5,712 nt of DNA. Origin: Paludibacter sp. (GTDB taxonomy: Bacteria; Bacteroidota; Bacteroidia; Bacteroidales; Paludibacteraceae). A program made the position numbers and the translations under genes. Below the pieces are notes generated by a model. The model made no database searches and was not told the DNA's origin. It worked only from the letters and a program-made list of their open reading frames with translations. The stretch covers positions 1 through 5,712 of the forward strand of contig JAQTOL010000233.1 of assembly GCA_028748945.1 (NCBI GenBank), read 5' to 3'. Positions 1 through 5,712 of the stretch are shown in pieces (position 1 is the first letter of the stretch; each line of letters begins with the position of its first letter).

Positions 1-537
1 GAAAAAACCGATTTCAAAAATTTGAAGATATTTTCAAATTGTGATGAAGTGGCTTTATATCTGAACAATAAGTTGCTAGAACGTAAAACATACACAAAGG
101 ACAATATTTCGGAACAACTACCCTACCCTCCTTTTGTGTTCAACCTTCAAAAATATGAACCGGGTGAATTAAAAGCGGTTGGATATATCGGAGAGAAAGC
201 GGTGACGAAAGACATCGTTTGTACAGCCGGCAAGCCATCATTTATCAAATTAACATACGACCGGAGTGGAAAATCTCTTCAGGCCGATGGAAGTGATGTC
301 GTATTTTTGTATGCCGAAATTTGCGATAGCAAAGGAAATCAGGTTGTTAATCCGGACATTCCAATTCAGTTTACATTAAAGGGAAACGGTGAACTGGTAG
401 GGCAAAACCCGATAATTTCGGAAGCCGGAATTGCGACTATACTTCTGAAAGCAGGTAAGATTTCAGGTAAGATTAATCTGGAAGCAACTGCTGAGGGTCT
501 TACATCTGCTAAAATTACAATTACTTCCATTAAATAA
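1..537 (+). CDS. C-terminal part of a GH2 beta-galactosidase-type glycoside hydrolase (5' end outside window)
   Basis: The frame is open from base 1 and ends at TAA 535-537, giving 178 residues of a longer protein. The TTG at 22 is only an internal codon: the residues before it (EKTDFKN) fit the same domain. Residues about 8-65 match the DUF4982 beta-sandwich found after the catalytic barrel of Bacteroidota GH2 enzymes: a KIFSNCDEVALYLNNK strand pair, then PPFVFNL and EPGELKAVGY. Residues about 78-178 match the GH2 C-terminal Ig-like (invasin/Big-like) domain, with ADGSDVVFLYAEICDSKGN and GNGELVG as key motifs. Family members hydrolyse beta-galactosides or related glycans and are usually exported. 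The catalytic glutamates and any signal peptide lie upstream, so substrate and location cannot be read here. The family call is firm; exact specificity is unknown. Confidence 0.85.
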   Translation, partial: EKTDFKNLKIFSNCDEVALYLNNKLLERKTYTKDNISEQLPYPPFVFNLQKYEPGELKAVGYIGEKAVTKDIVCTAGKPSFIKLTYDRSGKSLQADGSDVVFLYAEICDSKGNQVVNPDIPIQFTLKGNGELVGQNPIISEAGIATILLKAGKISGKINLEATAEGLTSAKITITSIK

Positions 538-572
538 TTCGTGATTCCTTCCATATTTATCTGAGTACTGCT

Positions 573-606
573 GCAATTTTACAGAATAGATTGCTTGTTT
601 ATTTTT
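573..606 (+). terminator. weak terminator-like hairpin after the GH2 gene
   Basis: GCAATTT (573-579) can pair with AGATTGC (588-594) with one U-G wobble, leaving an 8-base loop, and is followed by a T-rich run (TTGTTTATTTTT, 595-606). It lies 36 bases after the GH2 stop codon, the expected place for a terminator. The stem is short and AT-rich, so this is a tentative call. Confidence 0.35.
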
Positions 607-625
607 CCAAACTAATAGTCTGGAT

Positions 626-639
626 GTTAAATATTTAAC
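626..639. repeat. perfect 14-bp palindrome in the GH2-pirin gap
   Basis: GTTAAATATTTAAC is its own reverse complement over all 14 bases. It lies about 60 bases upstream of the suggested pirin -7 box and could be an operator for a dimeric regulator. It is AT-rich, so chance is a real alternative. A shorter related palindrome, GTTAATTAAC, occurs at 4374-4383 in the gap before the aconitase gene. Confidence 0.35.
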
Positions 640-695
640 CAATTTATGTCATATAAGTTCATGGTAATCATAAAAAACCCGAACCAAATAATACA

Positions 696-703
696 TTAAT
701 TTG
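696..703 (+). promoter_or_regulatory. possible -7 box for the pirin gene
   Basis: TTAATTTG matches the Bacteroidota -7 consensus TAnnTTTG except for the second base. It lies about 25 bases before the point where pirin-like sequence begins (near 728), a normal leader distance. No convincing -33 element was seen. It abuts the left arm of the inverted repeat at 701-735. Confidence 0.35.
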
Positions 704-735
704 TTTATTGTATAAAATTCACTTACAATAAACAA
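701..735. repeat. perfect 11-bp-arm inverted repeat spanning the probable pirin start
   Basis: TTGTTTATTGT (701-711) and ACAATAAACAA (725-735) are exact reverse complements separated by 13 bases. The right arm contains the ATA (728-730) at which pirin homology begins. It may be an operator overlapping promoter and start. If transcription starts further upstream, it could instead be an RNA hairpin masking the start. It does not look like a terminator, because no T-tract follows and coding sequence continues through it. Confidence 0.6.
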
Positions 736-778
736 GATTCGATCCATAGAACAAATCATTGCACCTCCGTCACCACAT

Positions 779-1606
779 ATGGTGGGTGATGGTTTTTGGG
801 TACATACTTTTTTCCCTGGTAGCAGAACAATGAATTTGCAACGAATGAGTCCGTTTTTTCTAATGGATTATAATGCCAAAACAGAATTTCATCCGACCGA
901 TAAACCACGCGGTGTAGGTGTACATCCACATCGTGGTTTCGAAACCGTTACGATTGTTTATCAGGGTAGAGTAGCTCATCACGACAGTGCCGGAAACAGC
1001 GGTATTATAAAAGAAGGCGATGTCCAATGGATGACTGCTGCTGCTGGTGTCTTGCACAAAGAGTATCACGAAAAATGTTGGAGTAAGAAGGGTGGAATGA
1101 TGCAAATGGTTCAATTATGGGTTAATCTACCGGCAAAATTCAAGATGAGTAAACCGAAGTATCAAACATTATCACACAAGCGGTTTGGAAAATTTGAATT
1201 ACCCGATGACCTTGGAATAATAGAAGTTATTGCCGGAAAGTATCACGGAGCGAAAGGAATCGCTTCAACCTTCACACCTATCGAATTGTACAATGTCAAG
1301 ATAAAAAAAGGAGCCATTGTCAATTTCTCATTCCCTGAACATTATAATACCGGCATTTTGGTAATCGATGGCAGGGTTAAATTAAATGAACAAATCGCAC
1401 TGACCGACCATTTTGTTCTTTTCTCAAATAATGGAACGGATATTCAGCTCGAAGCGTCAAAAGATTCCATTCTGCTGGTATTAAGTGGTGAACCTATCAA
1501 TGAACATATTGAGTCATACGGTCCATTTGTTATGAATACGAAAGAAGAAATATTACAGGCTTACGAAGATTTGAATAAAGGGAAGTTTGGGCAATTAGAG
1601 AATTAA
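779..1606 (+). CDS. pirin-family bicupin protein
   Basis: This is a 275-residue protein from the first ATG. The N-terminal pirin cupin is at about residues 1-105: VGDGFWVHTFFPG, MSPFFLMDY, RGVGVHPHRGFETVT and GDVQWMTAAAGVLHKEYHE. H49, H51, H93 and E95 correspond to the iron-binding His-His-His-Glu set of human pirin. The C-terminal pirin domain covers about 155-260 and ends in the typical GEPINEHIESYGPFVMNT segment. Characterised pirins are cytoplasmic metal-binding proteins, and some act as quercetin dioxygenases or protein-interaction partners; the substrate here cannot be deduced. The frame continues upstream of 779 with residues NKIRSIEQIIAPPSPH, which resemble the usual pirin N-terminus, so the real protein probably starts near 728 (292 residues). 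There is no ATG, GTG, TTG or CTG in that stretch, and a stop lies at 713-715. The gene appears monocistronic, with a strong terminator 44 bases after its stop. Confidence 0.93.
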   Translation: MVGDGFWVHTFFPGSRTMNLQRMSPFFLMDYNAKTEFHPTDKPRGVGVHPHRGFETVTIVYQGRVAHHDSAGNSGIIKEGDVQWMTAAAGVLHKEYHEKCWSKKGGMMQMVQLWVNLPAKFKMSKPKYQTLSHKRFGKFELPDDLGIIEVIAGKYHGAKGIASTFTPIELYNVKIKKGAIVNFSFPEHYNTGILVIDGRVKLNEQIALTDHFVLFSNNGTDIQLEASKDSILLVLSGEPINEHIESYGPFVMNTKEEILQAYEDLNKGKFGQLEN

Positions 1607-1650
1607 AAGAATCGTACACTTTCAAAAAAGATACATGATTACGATCTCGG

Positions 1651-1688
1651 GTCATTTTGATAAAATTTATCTTAATGACTTTTTTTTT
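1651..1688 (+). terminator. strong intrinsic terminator after the pirin gene
   Basis: The outer stem GTCATT (1651-1656) pairs with AATGAC (1674-1679). The inner stem GATAAA (1659-1664) pairs with TTTATC (1666-1671). A symmetric TT/TT internal mismatch separates the two stems, and nine T residues follow at 1680-1688. This is a classic rho-independent terminator reading on the + strand. It isolates the pirin unit from the regulator gene downstream. Confidence 0.85.
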
Positions 1689-1708
1689 GTGAAAAACGAT
1701 CCATTTAG

Positions 1709-1727
1709 AATTAAGTAACACTTAATT
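1709..1727. promoter_or_regulatory. palindromic operator before the XRE-cupin regulator gene
   Basis: AATTAAGT-AAC-ACTTAATT is a perfect inverted repeat with 8-base arms and a 3-base spacer. Its centre is 24 bases upstream of the start of the -7 box at 1742, so it covers the -33 region. A copy with 15/19 identical bases lies at 2333-2351 before the next gene. Position, symmetry and recurrence suggest the binding site of the XRE-cupin regulator encoded between the two copies. Binding is inferred, not shown. Confidence 0.6.
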
Positions 1728-1741
1728 TATTAAATTATTTG

Positions 1742-1749
1742 TACTTTTG
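1742..1749 (+). promoter_or_regulatory. -7 promoter box of the XRE-cupin regulator gene
   Basis: TACTTTTG matches the Bacteroidota TAnnTTTG consensus exactly. It lies 17 bases before the ATG at 1767, implying a very short leader of about 10 bases. The palindromic operator covers the upstream -33 region, a position suited to autoregulation. Confidence 0.6.
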
Positions 1750-1766
1750 TCAAAAACAATCTATTT

Positions 1767-2315
1767 ATGAAACGAATTGGAGAAAGAATAAAACGAAAAA
1801 GAGAACAAATGAGCCTGCAATTGAATGATTTAGCTAAAAAAGTAGGCATAAGTCCGAGTGCGCTGTCTCAGATTGAAAAATCGAAAGCATTTCCATCGAT
1901 AATCACTTTAAAATCGATAGCTGAGAATCTTCAAACAACAGTAGGAGAATTAATTGGCGAGAATGAATCTCTTAGCAACAATCCGGTTGTCCGAAAAGAA
2001 GACATCAAATTTATCGAACGAAATATTAGCGGTTCGGAATTTTATTTCTTGTCAAATCACGATTTAAACAAACATATGGACACCTACCTTATTCGGTTTA
2101 TAAAAAATTCCGACATGGATGGTTTTTTCAAAAACAATAACGGACAATTTTTTGGTCATGTACTTAGTGGCGAAATTGAATTCTATCTTAATAACCAACA
2201 GTATTTTATCCATGCAGGCGACAATGTATATTTTAACTCAAAACACCCCTTCACTGCAAGAAATAAATCTGAAGTTGGTGAATTAATCCTGATTGGTTCT
2301 GTCTCTAATTTTTAG
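1767..2315 (+). CDS. XRE-family transcriptional regulator with C-terminal cupin domain
   Basis: This is a 182-residue cytoplasmic DNA-binding protein. Residues about 4-62 form a Cro/C1-type (HTH_3) domain: RIGERIKRKREQMSL, then LNDLAKKVG (helix 2) and SPSALSQIEKSKAFPSIITL (recognition helix and following helix). After a linker, residues about 105-178 form a single cupin barrel with LSGEIEFYL and HAGDNVYFNSKHPF as its clearest motifs. The metal-binding histidines of cupin motif 1 are not evident (the segment reads NNNGQFFGHVLSGE), so the barrel may bind a small molecule without metal. XRE-cupin proteins usually regulate adjacent metabolic genes in response to a ligand. The operator copies before this gene and before the P-loop gene 103 bases downstream suggest control of both. 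The ligand is unknown. The ATG at 1767 is supported by the HTH starting immediately and by the promoter placement. Confidence 0.93.
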   Translation: MKRIGERIKRKREQMSLQLNDLAKKVGISPSALSQIEKSKAFPSIITLKSIAENLQTTVGELIGENESLSNNPVVRKEDIKFIERNISGSEFYFLSNHDLNKHMDTYLIRFIKNSDMDGFFKNNNGQFFGHVLSGEIEFYLNNQQYFIHAGDNVYFNSKHPFTARNKSEVGELILIGSVSNF

Positions 2316-2332
2316 TCTAAAACTACGTTAAT

Positions 2333-2351
2333 GATTAAGTATTACTTCATT
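2333..2351. promoter_or_regulatory. second operator copy, before the DUF4914-like gene
   Basis: GATTAAGT-ATT-ACTTCATT is 15/19 identical to the palindrome at 1709-1727, with the same arm and spacer layout. The shared stretch continues into TATTAA on the 3' side, giving 21/24 identical bases between 1710-1733 and 2334-2357. Its centre is 28 bases upstream of the -7 box at 2370. It probably binds the same XRE-cupin regulator, perhaps more weakly because one arm is imperfect. Confidence 0.55.
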
Positions 2352-2369
2352 TATTAAGAAACAATGAAT

Positions 2370-2377
2370 TACCTTTG
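2370..2377 (+). promoter_or_regulatory. -7 promoter box of the DUF4914-like gene
   Basis: TACCTTTG matches TAnnTTTG exactly, 41 bases before the ATG at 2419, giving an expected leader of about 35 bases. The operator copy lies directly upstream. The presence of its own promoter means the gene need not be co-transcribed with the regulator. Confidence 0.6.
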
Positions 2378-2418
2378 CAGATAAATTATAGATTAAATTA
2401 CCATCAATTTGTATAAGA

Positions 2419-4308
2419 ATGAACAATTTTTTTGAAGAACTTGAAAAGAGAAATGTTGTATTACCTGAAGATGTAAAAACACTATTGAATCATTGTGTGA
2501 AATTCACAGTATTTGAAACTGTAGAGCAATTAGCTTTAGCTGCAGTTGGAGGAAAGGGAAAAAATTCTTTCGAAGTGAAATATGATATTCCGGGTAAAGG
2601 TTTAGTTACCGAGGCTGTCGTTCATAAAGTAACGAATGGAATTTCAGCAAATTATACCGAAGCTTATATGCGTCGTCGTGATCCGGATACTATGTTGATC
2701 GCTGACAATTTACCCAGTGATAAAGAGCGTTTTAACAAAAGATTCGGATACGAGTTTCAATCATTAAAAGATGAAACTTTCAATTGGCTGAAACAACAGG
2801 AACTTGCTGTTTTCCTGTATTTTGCAGGAAATGGCGAATTAGGAGTTGGTGGTATAGCCATCGCACCTGCAAATGCAGGTTTTTTTGCCATGGGATTAGC
2901 CATGTTACAAAAAATCATTCCTTTAGCTGAAATTTCAAAGAAATTTGCAATTGATTCAATTATCTACGTTGCCCCTACTTTTCGTCACACACATTTTAAC
3001 GGAAAACAAATTGTAGTGCATAACAGAACCGAAAACAGACACGAAATTTATTCCTATAATTTGTATCCCGGTCCGAGTGCAAAAAAAGGTCTGTACGGGG
3101 CATTATTGACCAAAGGTGAAAAAGAAGGTTGGATTACAGCTCATTGTTCAACCGTACAGGCTATAAGTCCCTACGATAACATAACAACTTTTATGCACGA
3201 AGGTGCCAGTGGTGGTGGCAAAAGTGAAATGTTACAACATATTTTACGTGAACCAAACGGACAGATTTTAATTGGAGAAAATACTGAAACAGCCGAGAAA
3301 CGTTTAATCAGTTTACCCATTTTTTCAACATTTAGTCCCGTAACGGATGATATGGCTTTGTGCCATCCAAGTATTCAAAAACACAACGGGAAACTGTCCG
3401 TAATTGATGCGGAAAATTCCTGGTTTATTCGTGTTGACAGTGTAAATGAATATGGTGATGATCCTTCATTAGAAAAAATCACCATCATGGCAAAAGAACC
3501 CTTACTTTTTCTAAATATTAAGTCAAATCCTGATTGCACTGCTCTGATTTGGGATCACATTGAGGATGCCCCCGGCAAACGTTGCCCTAACCCGCGTGTT
3601 ATTGTTCCCCGGCAAATTGTTCCAAATGTTATTGAACATGCAGTTTCAGTAGATGTACGCAGTTTCGGAGTTCGAACTCCTCCAAGTTCACTAAAAGATC
3701 CGAATTATGGAATTATTGGTATGTTCCACATTTTACCACCGGCATTGGCCTGGTTATGGCGATTGGTAGCTCCACGTGGTCATGCTAATCCAAGCATTAT
3801 CGGAGGTGGAAATATGGAATCGGAAGGTGTAGGATCGTATTGGCCTTTTGCCACGGGAAAAATGGTGACCCATGCAAATTTGTTATTGGAACAAATTTTG
3901 TCCACACCTGCCACACGATATACTTTGGTGCCAAACCAGTATATCGGCGTTTGGAAAGTAGGATTCAAACCTCAATTAATGATGCGAGAATATTTAACCC
4001 GACGGGGTAACGCTAAATTAAGGAGTGATCAGTACCGGGCTGCCAGATGTCCCTTATTGGGTTACGAATTAAACTATTTAACAATAGAAGGTGCTAAAAT
4101 ACCATCACGGTTTTTACAGGTATTTAAACAACCGGAAGTCGGATTAGAGGGCTACGATGCCGGTGCAGAAATACTGACTGATTTTTTCAAAAATGAACTA
4201 AAGAAATACTTAACATCTGAACTATCAGAAACCGGACGTAAAATAATTGAAGCCTGTTTTGCCGGAGCCAGCGTTGAGGAATATAATGAGATTATTCCAA
4301 TGAATTGA
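2419..4308 (+). CDS. DUF4914-like P-loop protein, distantly PEP carboxykinase/HPr kinase-like, function unknown
   Basis: This is a 629-residue protein with no signal peptide or evident membrane segment. I recognise it from memory as DUF4914-like, an uncharacterised family of about this length. The clearest motif is a Walker A loop, GASGGGKSE, at residues 262-270. It fits GxxGxGK[ST] and, with the trailing Glu, resembles the HPr kinase signature GxSGxGKSE; ATP-dependent PEP carboxykinase has a similar loop. About 15 residues further on, ILIGENTE (283-290) sits where PEPCK has IGDD, so the usual Asp pair may be replaced; a TDD is present at 309-311. Other likely functional segments are RHTHFNGK (189-196), RGHANPS (453-459) and EGVGSYWPFATGK (469-481). 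The size is nearer PEPCK than HPr kinase (about 310), but it is not a recognisable pckA. It probably binds a nucleotide and transfers phosphate; the substrate is unknown. The preceding XRE-cupin gene and shared operator suggest ligand-controlled expression. Confidence 0.8.
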   Translation: MNNFFEELEKRNVVLPEDVKTLLNHCVKFTVFETVEQLALAAVGGKGKNSFEVKYDIPGKGLVTEAVVHKVTNGISANYTEAYMRRRDPDTMLIADNLPSDKERFNKRFGYEFQSLKDETFNWLKQQELAVFLYFAGNGELGVGGIAIAPANAGFFAMGLAMLQKIIPLAEISKKFAIDSIIYVAPTFRHTHFNGKQIVVHNRTENRHEIYSYNLYPGPSAKKGLYGALLTKGEKEGWITAHCSTVQAISPYDNITTFMHEGASGGGKSEMLQHILREPNGQILIGENTETAEKRLISLPIFSTFSPVTDDMALCHPSIQKHNGKLSVIDAENSWFIRVDSVNEYGDDPSLEKITIMAKEPLLFLNIKSNPDCTALIWDHIEDAPGKRCPNPRVIVPRQIVPNVIEHAVSVDVRSFGVRTPPSSLKDPNYGIIGMFHILPPALAWLWRLVAPRGHANPSIIGGGNMESEGVGSYWPFATGKMVTHANLLLEQILSTPATRYTLVPNQYIGVWKVGFKPQLMMREYLTRRGNAKLRSDQYRAARCPLLGYELNYLTIEGAKIPSRFLQVFKQPEVGLEGYDAGAEILTDFFKNELKKYLTSELSETGRKIIEACFAGASVEEYNEIIPMN

Positions 4309-4522
4309 AAACGGCTATAAATTCTTAGTCAAATGATTGATTTTAGAACATAAAACGAAAAAACGAAATAAATGTTAATTAACTTTACCTTTCGTAAACC
4401 TTCATATGTGAATTATTTCCTGAAACTCTTTAAACCAGACATTAATGTAGAACATTTAGGGTTTCATTTTGTTTAAAATCTAAAAATAAAGTTTGAAACT
4501 CAGTGGCTGACAATTTTTTTAT

Positions 4523-4530
4523 TATATTTG
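4523..4530 (+). promoter_or_regulatory. -7 promoter box of the aconitase gene
   Basis: TATATTTG fits TAnnTTTG exactly, 41 bases upstream of the ATG at 4571. No clear -33 motif is seen at the usual distance. A short palindrome, AGTTTGAAACT (4490-4500), lies 28 bases upstream by its centre. The rest of the 262-base gap from 4309 holds no convincing gene and no clear terminator for the preceding gene. Confidence 0.55.
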
Positions 4531-4570
4531 CATTTGAAATAATTACAAATTGATTTAATATACAAAAAAT

Positions 4571-5712
4571 ATGGTTTTTGAAGAAAAAATGATTCAGCGT
4601 CTATACGCCACCCTCCCTGAAAAAATTAATCAAATAAAGTCAAAGCTTCAACGGCCACTTACGCTCACCGAAAAAATCCTGTATGCACATTTAGCTGCAG
4701 AAGAACCGGTTAAGATTTACGATCGGGCAGTTGATTATGTCAACTTTTCGCCCGATCGCGTTGCCATGCAAGATGCTACGGCTCAAATGGCTTTACTTCA
4801 ATTAATGAATTCAGGCAGAAAAACGGTTGCAGTTCCTTCAACGGTACATTGCGACCATTTAATACAAGCGCATATTGCTGCAGCTACCGACCTGAAAACA
4901 GCCAACGAAACAAATCGTGAAGTATACGATTTTTTAAGTGCGGTATCCAATAAATTTGGTATTGGATTCTGGAAACCGGGAGCAGGAATCATTCATCAGG
5001 TAATACTGGAAAACTATGCATTTCCCGGTGGAATGATGGTTGGAACCGATTCACATACACCCAATGCAGGTGGTCTTGGCATGTTAGCTATCGGTGTAGG
5101 TGGAGCCGATGCAGTGGATGTTATGGCAGGAATACCCTGGGAATTGAAAATGCCGAAAGTTATCGGAGTTAAACTTACAGGAAAACTTTCCGGTTGGTCT
5201 TCACCAAAAGATGTTATTCTGAAATTGGCTGGAATACTCACCGTAAAAGGGGGAACAAATGCTGTAATTGAGTATTTCGGAGAAGGAACCGCTTCAATAT
5301 CCGCTACCGGAAAAGGAACAATTTGTAATATGGGTGCCGAAGTAGGCGCTACAACTTCTCTGTTCCCGTTCGACGAAAAATCAGCTGCATACCTTATCGC
5401 TACCGGTCGCTCATCCATAGCAAATGCTGCACAAACCATTATCGCACATTTACAAGCAGACCCGGAAGTGATTGCAAAACCGGAAGATTTTTACGATCGT
5501 GTTATTGAAATCAATTTAAGTGAACTGGAACCTTATGTAAATGGTCCCTTTACTCCGGATGCTGCATATCCGCTTTCTGAATTTGCAAAAGCAGTGAAAG
5601 AAAAAAATTATCCTCAGGTTATGGAAGTCGGTCTGATCGGGTCTTGTACCAATTCTTCATACGAAGATATGAGCAGGGCTGCATCCATCGTAAAACAAGC
5701 AAAAAAAGACGG
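4571..5712 (+). CDS. acnA: aconitate hydratase, mitochondrial type (3' end outside window)
   Basis: The first 380 codons of a protein that normally runs to about 750 residues; the frame is open to the window end. Aconitase interconverts citrate and isocitrate through cis-aconitate, using a [4Fe-4S] cluster, in the cytoplasmic oxidative TCA branch. Motifs match mitochondrial aconitase in order: [14 protein letters not shown] near the N-terminus, [13 protein letters not shown] with Q67, [10 protein letters not shown] with H93-C94-D95-H96, [24 protein letters not shown] with D160-S161-H162, and [11 protein letters not shown] with the first cluster cysteine at C359. The other two cluster cysteines lie beyond the window. 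A mitochondrial-like aconitase is known from Bacteroides fragilis. The ATG at 4571 is preferred over the in-frame ATG at 4589 because of its A-rich leader and distance from the -7 box. In Bacteroidota this gene is often followed by isocitrate dehydrogenase and citrate synthase genes, which cannot be seen here. Confidence 0.95.
   Translation, partial: MVFEEKMIQRLYATLPEKINQIKSKLQRPLTLTEKILYAHLAAEEPVKIYDRAVDYVNFSPDRVAMQDATAQMALLQLMNSGRKTVAVPSTVHCDHLIQAHIAAATDLKTANETNREVYDFLSAVSNKFGIGFWKPGAGIIHQVILENYAFPGGMMVGTDSHTPNAGGLGMLAIGVGGADAVDVMAGIPWELKMPKVIGVKLTGKLSGWSSPKDVILKLAGILTVKGGTNAVIEYFGEGTASISATGKGTICNMGAEVGATTSLFPFDEKSAAYLIATGRSSIANAAQTIIAHLQADPEVIAKPEDFYDRVIEINLSELEPYVNGPFTPDAAYPLSEFAKAVKEKNYPQVMEVGLIGSCTNSSYEDMSRAASIVKQAKKD

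Noticed and set aside
2419..4308. Canonical PEP carboxykinase (pckA)
   Set aside because: Apart from the Walker A loop, the diagnostic IGDDEHGW-type and other PEPCK signatures are not seen, and the length and remaining sequence fit DUF4914 better.
4386..4393. TACCTTTC as an extra promoter box before the aconitase gene
   Set aside because: It misses the final G of TAnnTTTG and lies about 180 bases before the start codon, while an exact box at 4523 is at a normal distance.
4372..4476. 34-codon open frame (ATG 4372 to TAA 4474-4476) in the gap before the aconitase gene
   Set aside because: There is no recognisable motif, its start lies within the GTTAATTAAC palindrome region, and short frames like this are expected by chance. 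A leader peptide cannot be excluded, but the suggested aconitase -7 box lies downstream of it.
5014..5439. 141-codon minus-strand open frame inside the aconitase gene
   Set aside because: The + strand encodes strongly conserved aconitase motifs across the whole span; this is an antisense shadow with no family resemblance. The same applies to minus-strand frames at 366-554, 860-1114, 1530-1721, 3780-3968 and 4798-4992.
1490..5520. Scattered TTAAGT half-sites within coding regions (for example near 1487, 3518, 4935 and 5514)
   Set aside because: They lack the matching ACTTAA arm at 3-base spacing and lie inside genes, so they are not counted as operators.
1..5712. CRISPR arrays, tRNA or rRNA genes, insertion sequences
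   Set aside because: No direct-repeat arrays, cloverleaf-like segments, rRNA-like stretches or transposase motifs were seen on either strand.

Overview
The window is AT-rich chromosomal DNA from a member of the Bacteroidota, probably Bacteroidales-like. Four observations support this: promoter-like TAnnTTTG (-7) boxes before genes, A-rich leaders without Shine-Dalgarno sites, a DUF4982-type glycoside hydrolase family 2 tail, and a mitochondrial-type aconitase. All five recognisable genes lie on the + strand. Four are metabolic or structural and one is regulatory. They are separated by gaps of roughly 100 to 260 bases and look like independent transcription units rather than one tight operon.

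Layout: (1) 1-537 is the C-terminal end of a GH2 beta-galactosidase-type enzyme whose catalytic part lies upstream of the window. (2) 538-778 is a non-coding gap with a weak terminator-like hairpin, a perfect 14-bp palindrome and a perfect 11-bp-arm inverted repeat overlapping the probable pirin start. (3) 779-1606 is a pirin-family bicupin protein. Its conserved N-terminus continues in frame upstream of the first ATG, but with no standard start codon. (4) 1651-1688 is a strong intrinsic terminator. (5) 1767-2315 is an XRE-type HTH regulator with a C-terminal cupin sensor domain. (6) 2419-4308 is a 629-residue P-loop protein that I place, from memory, in the uncharacterised DUF4914 family; its Walker A resembles HPr kinase and PEP carboxykinase. 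(7) 4309-4570 is a non-coding gap with an aconitase promoter. (8) 4571 to the window end is the N-terminal half of a mitochondrial-type aconitase.

The most interesting unit is regulator plus DUF4914-like protein. A 19-bp palindrome (AATTAAGT-AAC-ACTTAATT) sits just upstream of the -7 box of the regulator gene. A close copy, 15/19 identical and 21/24 over an overlapping 24-base stretch, sits at nearly the same place before the downstream gene. This suggests that the XRE-cupin protein controls itself and the uncharacterised P-loop enzyme in response to a small molecule. The downstream aconitase would fit a central carbon setting, but that link is only positional.
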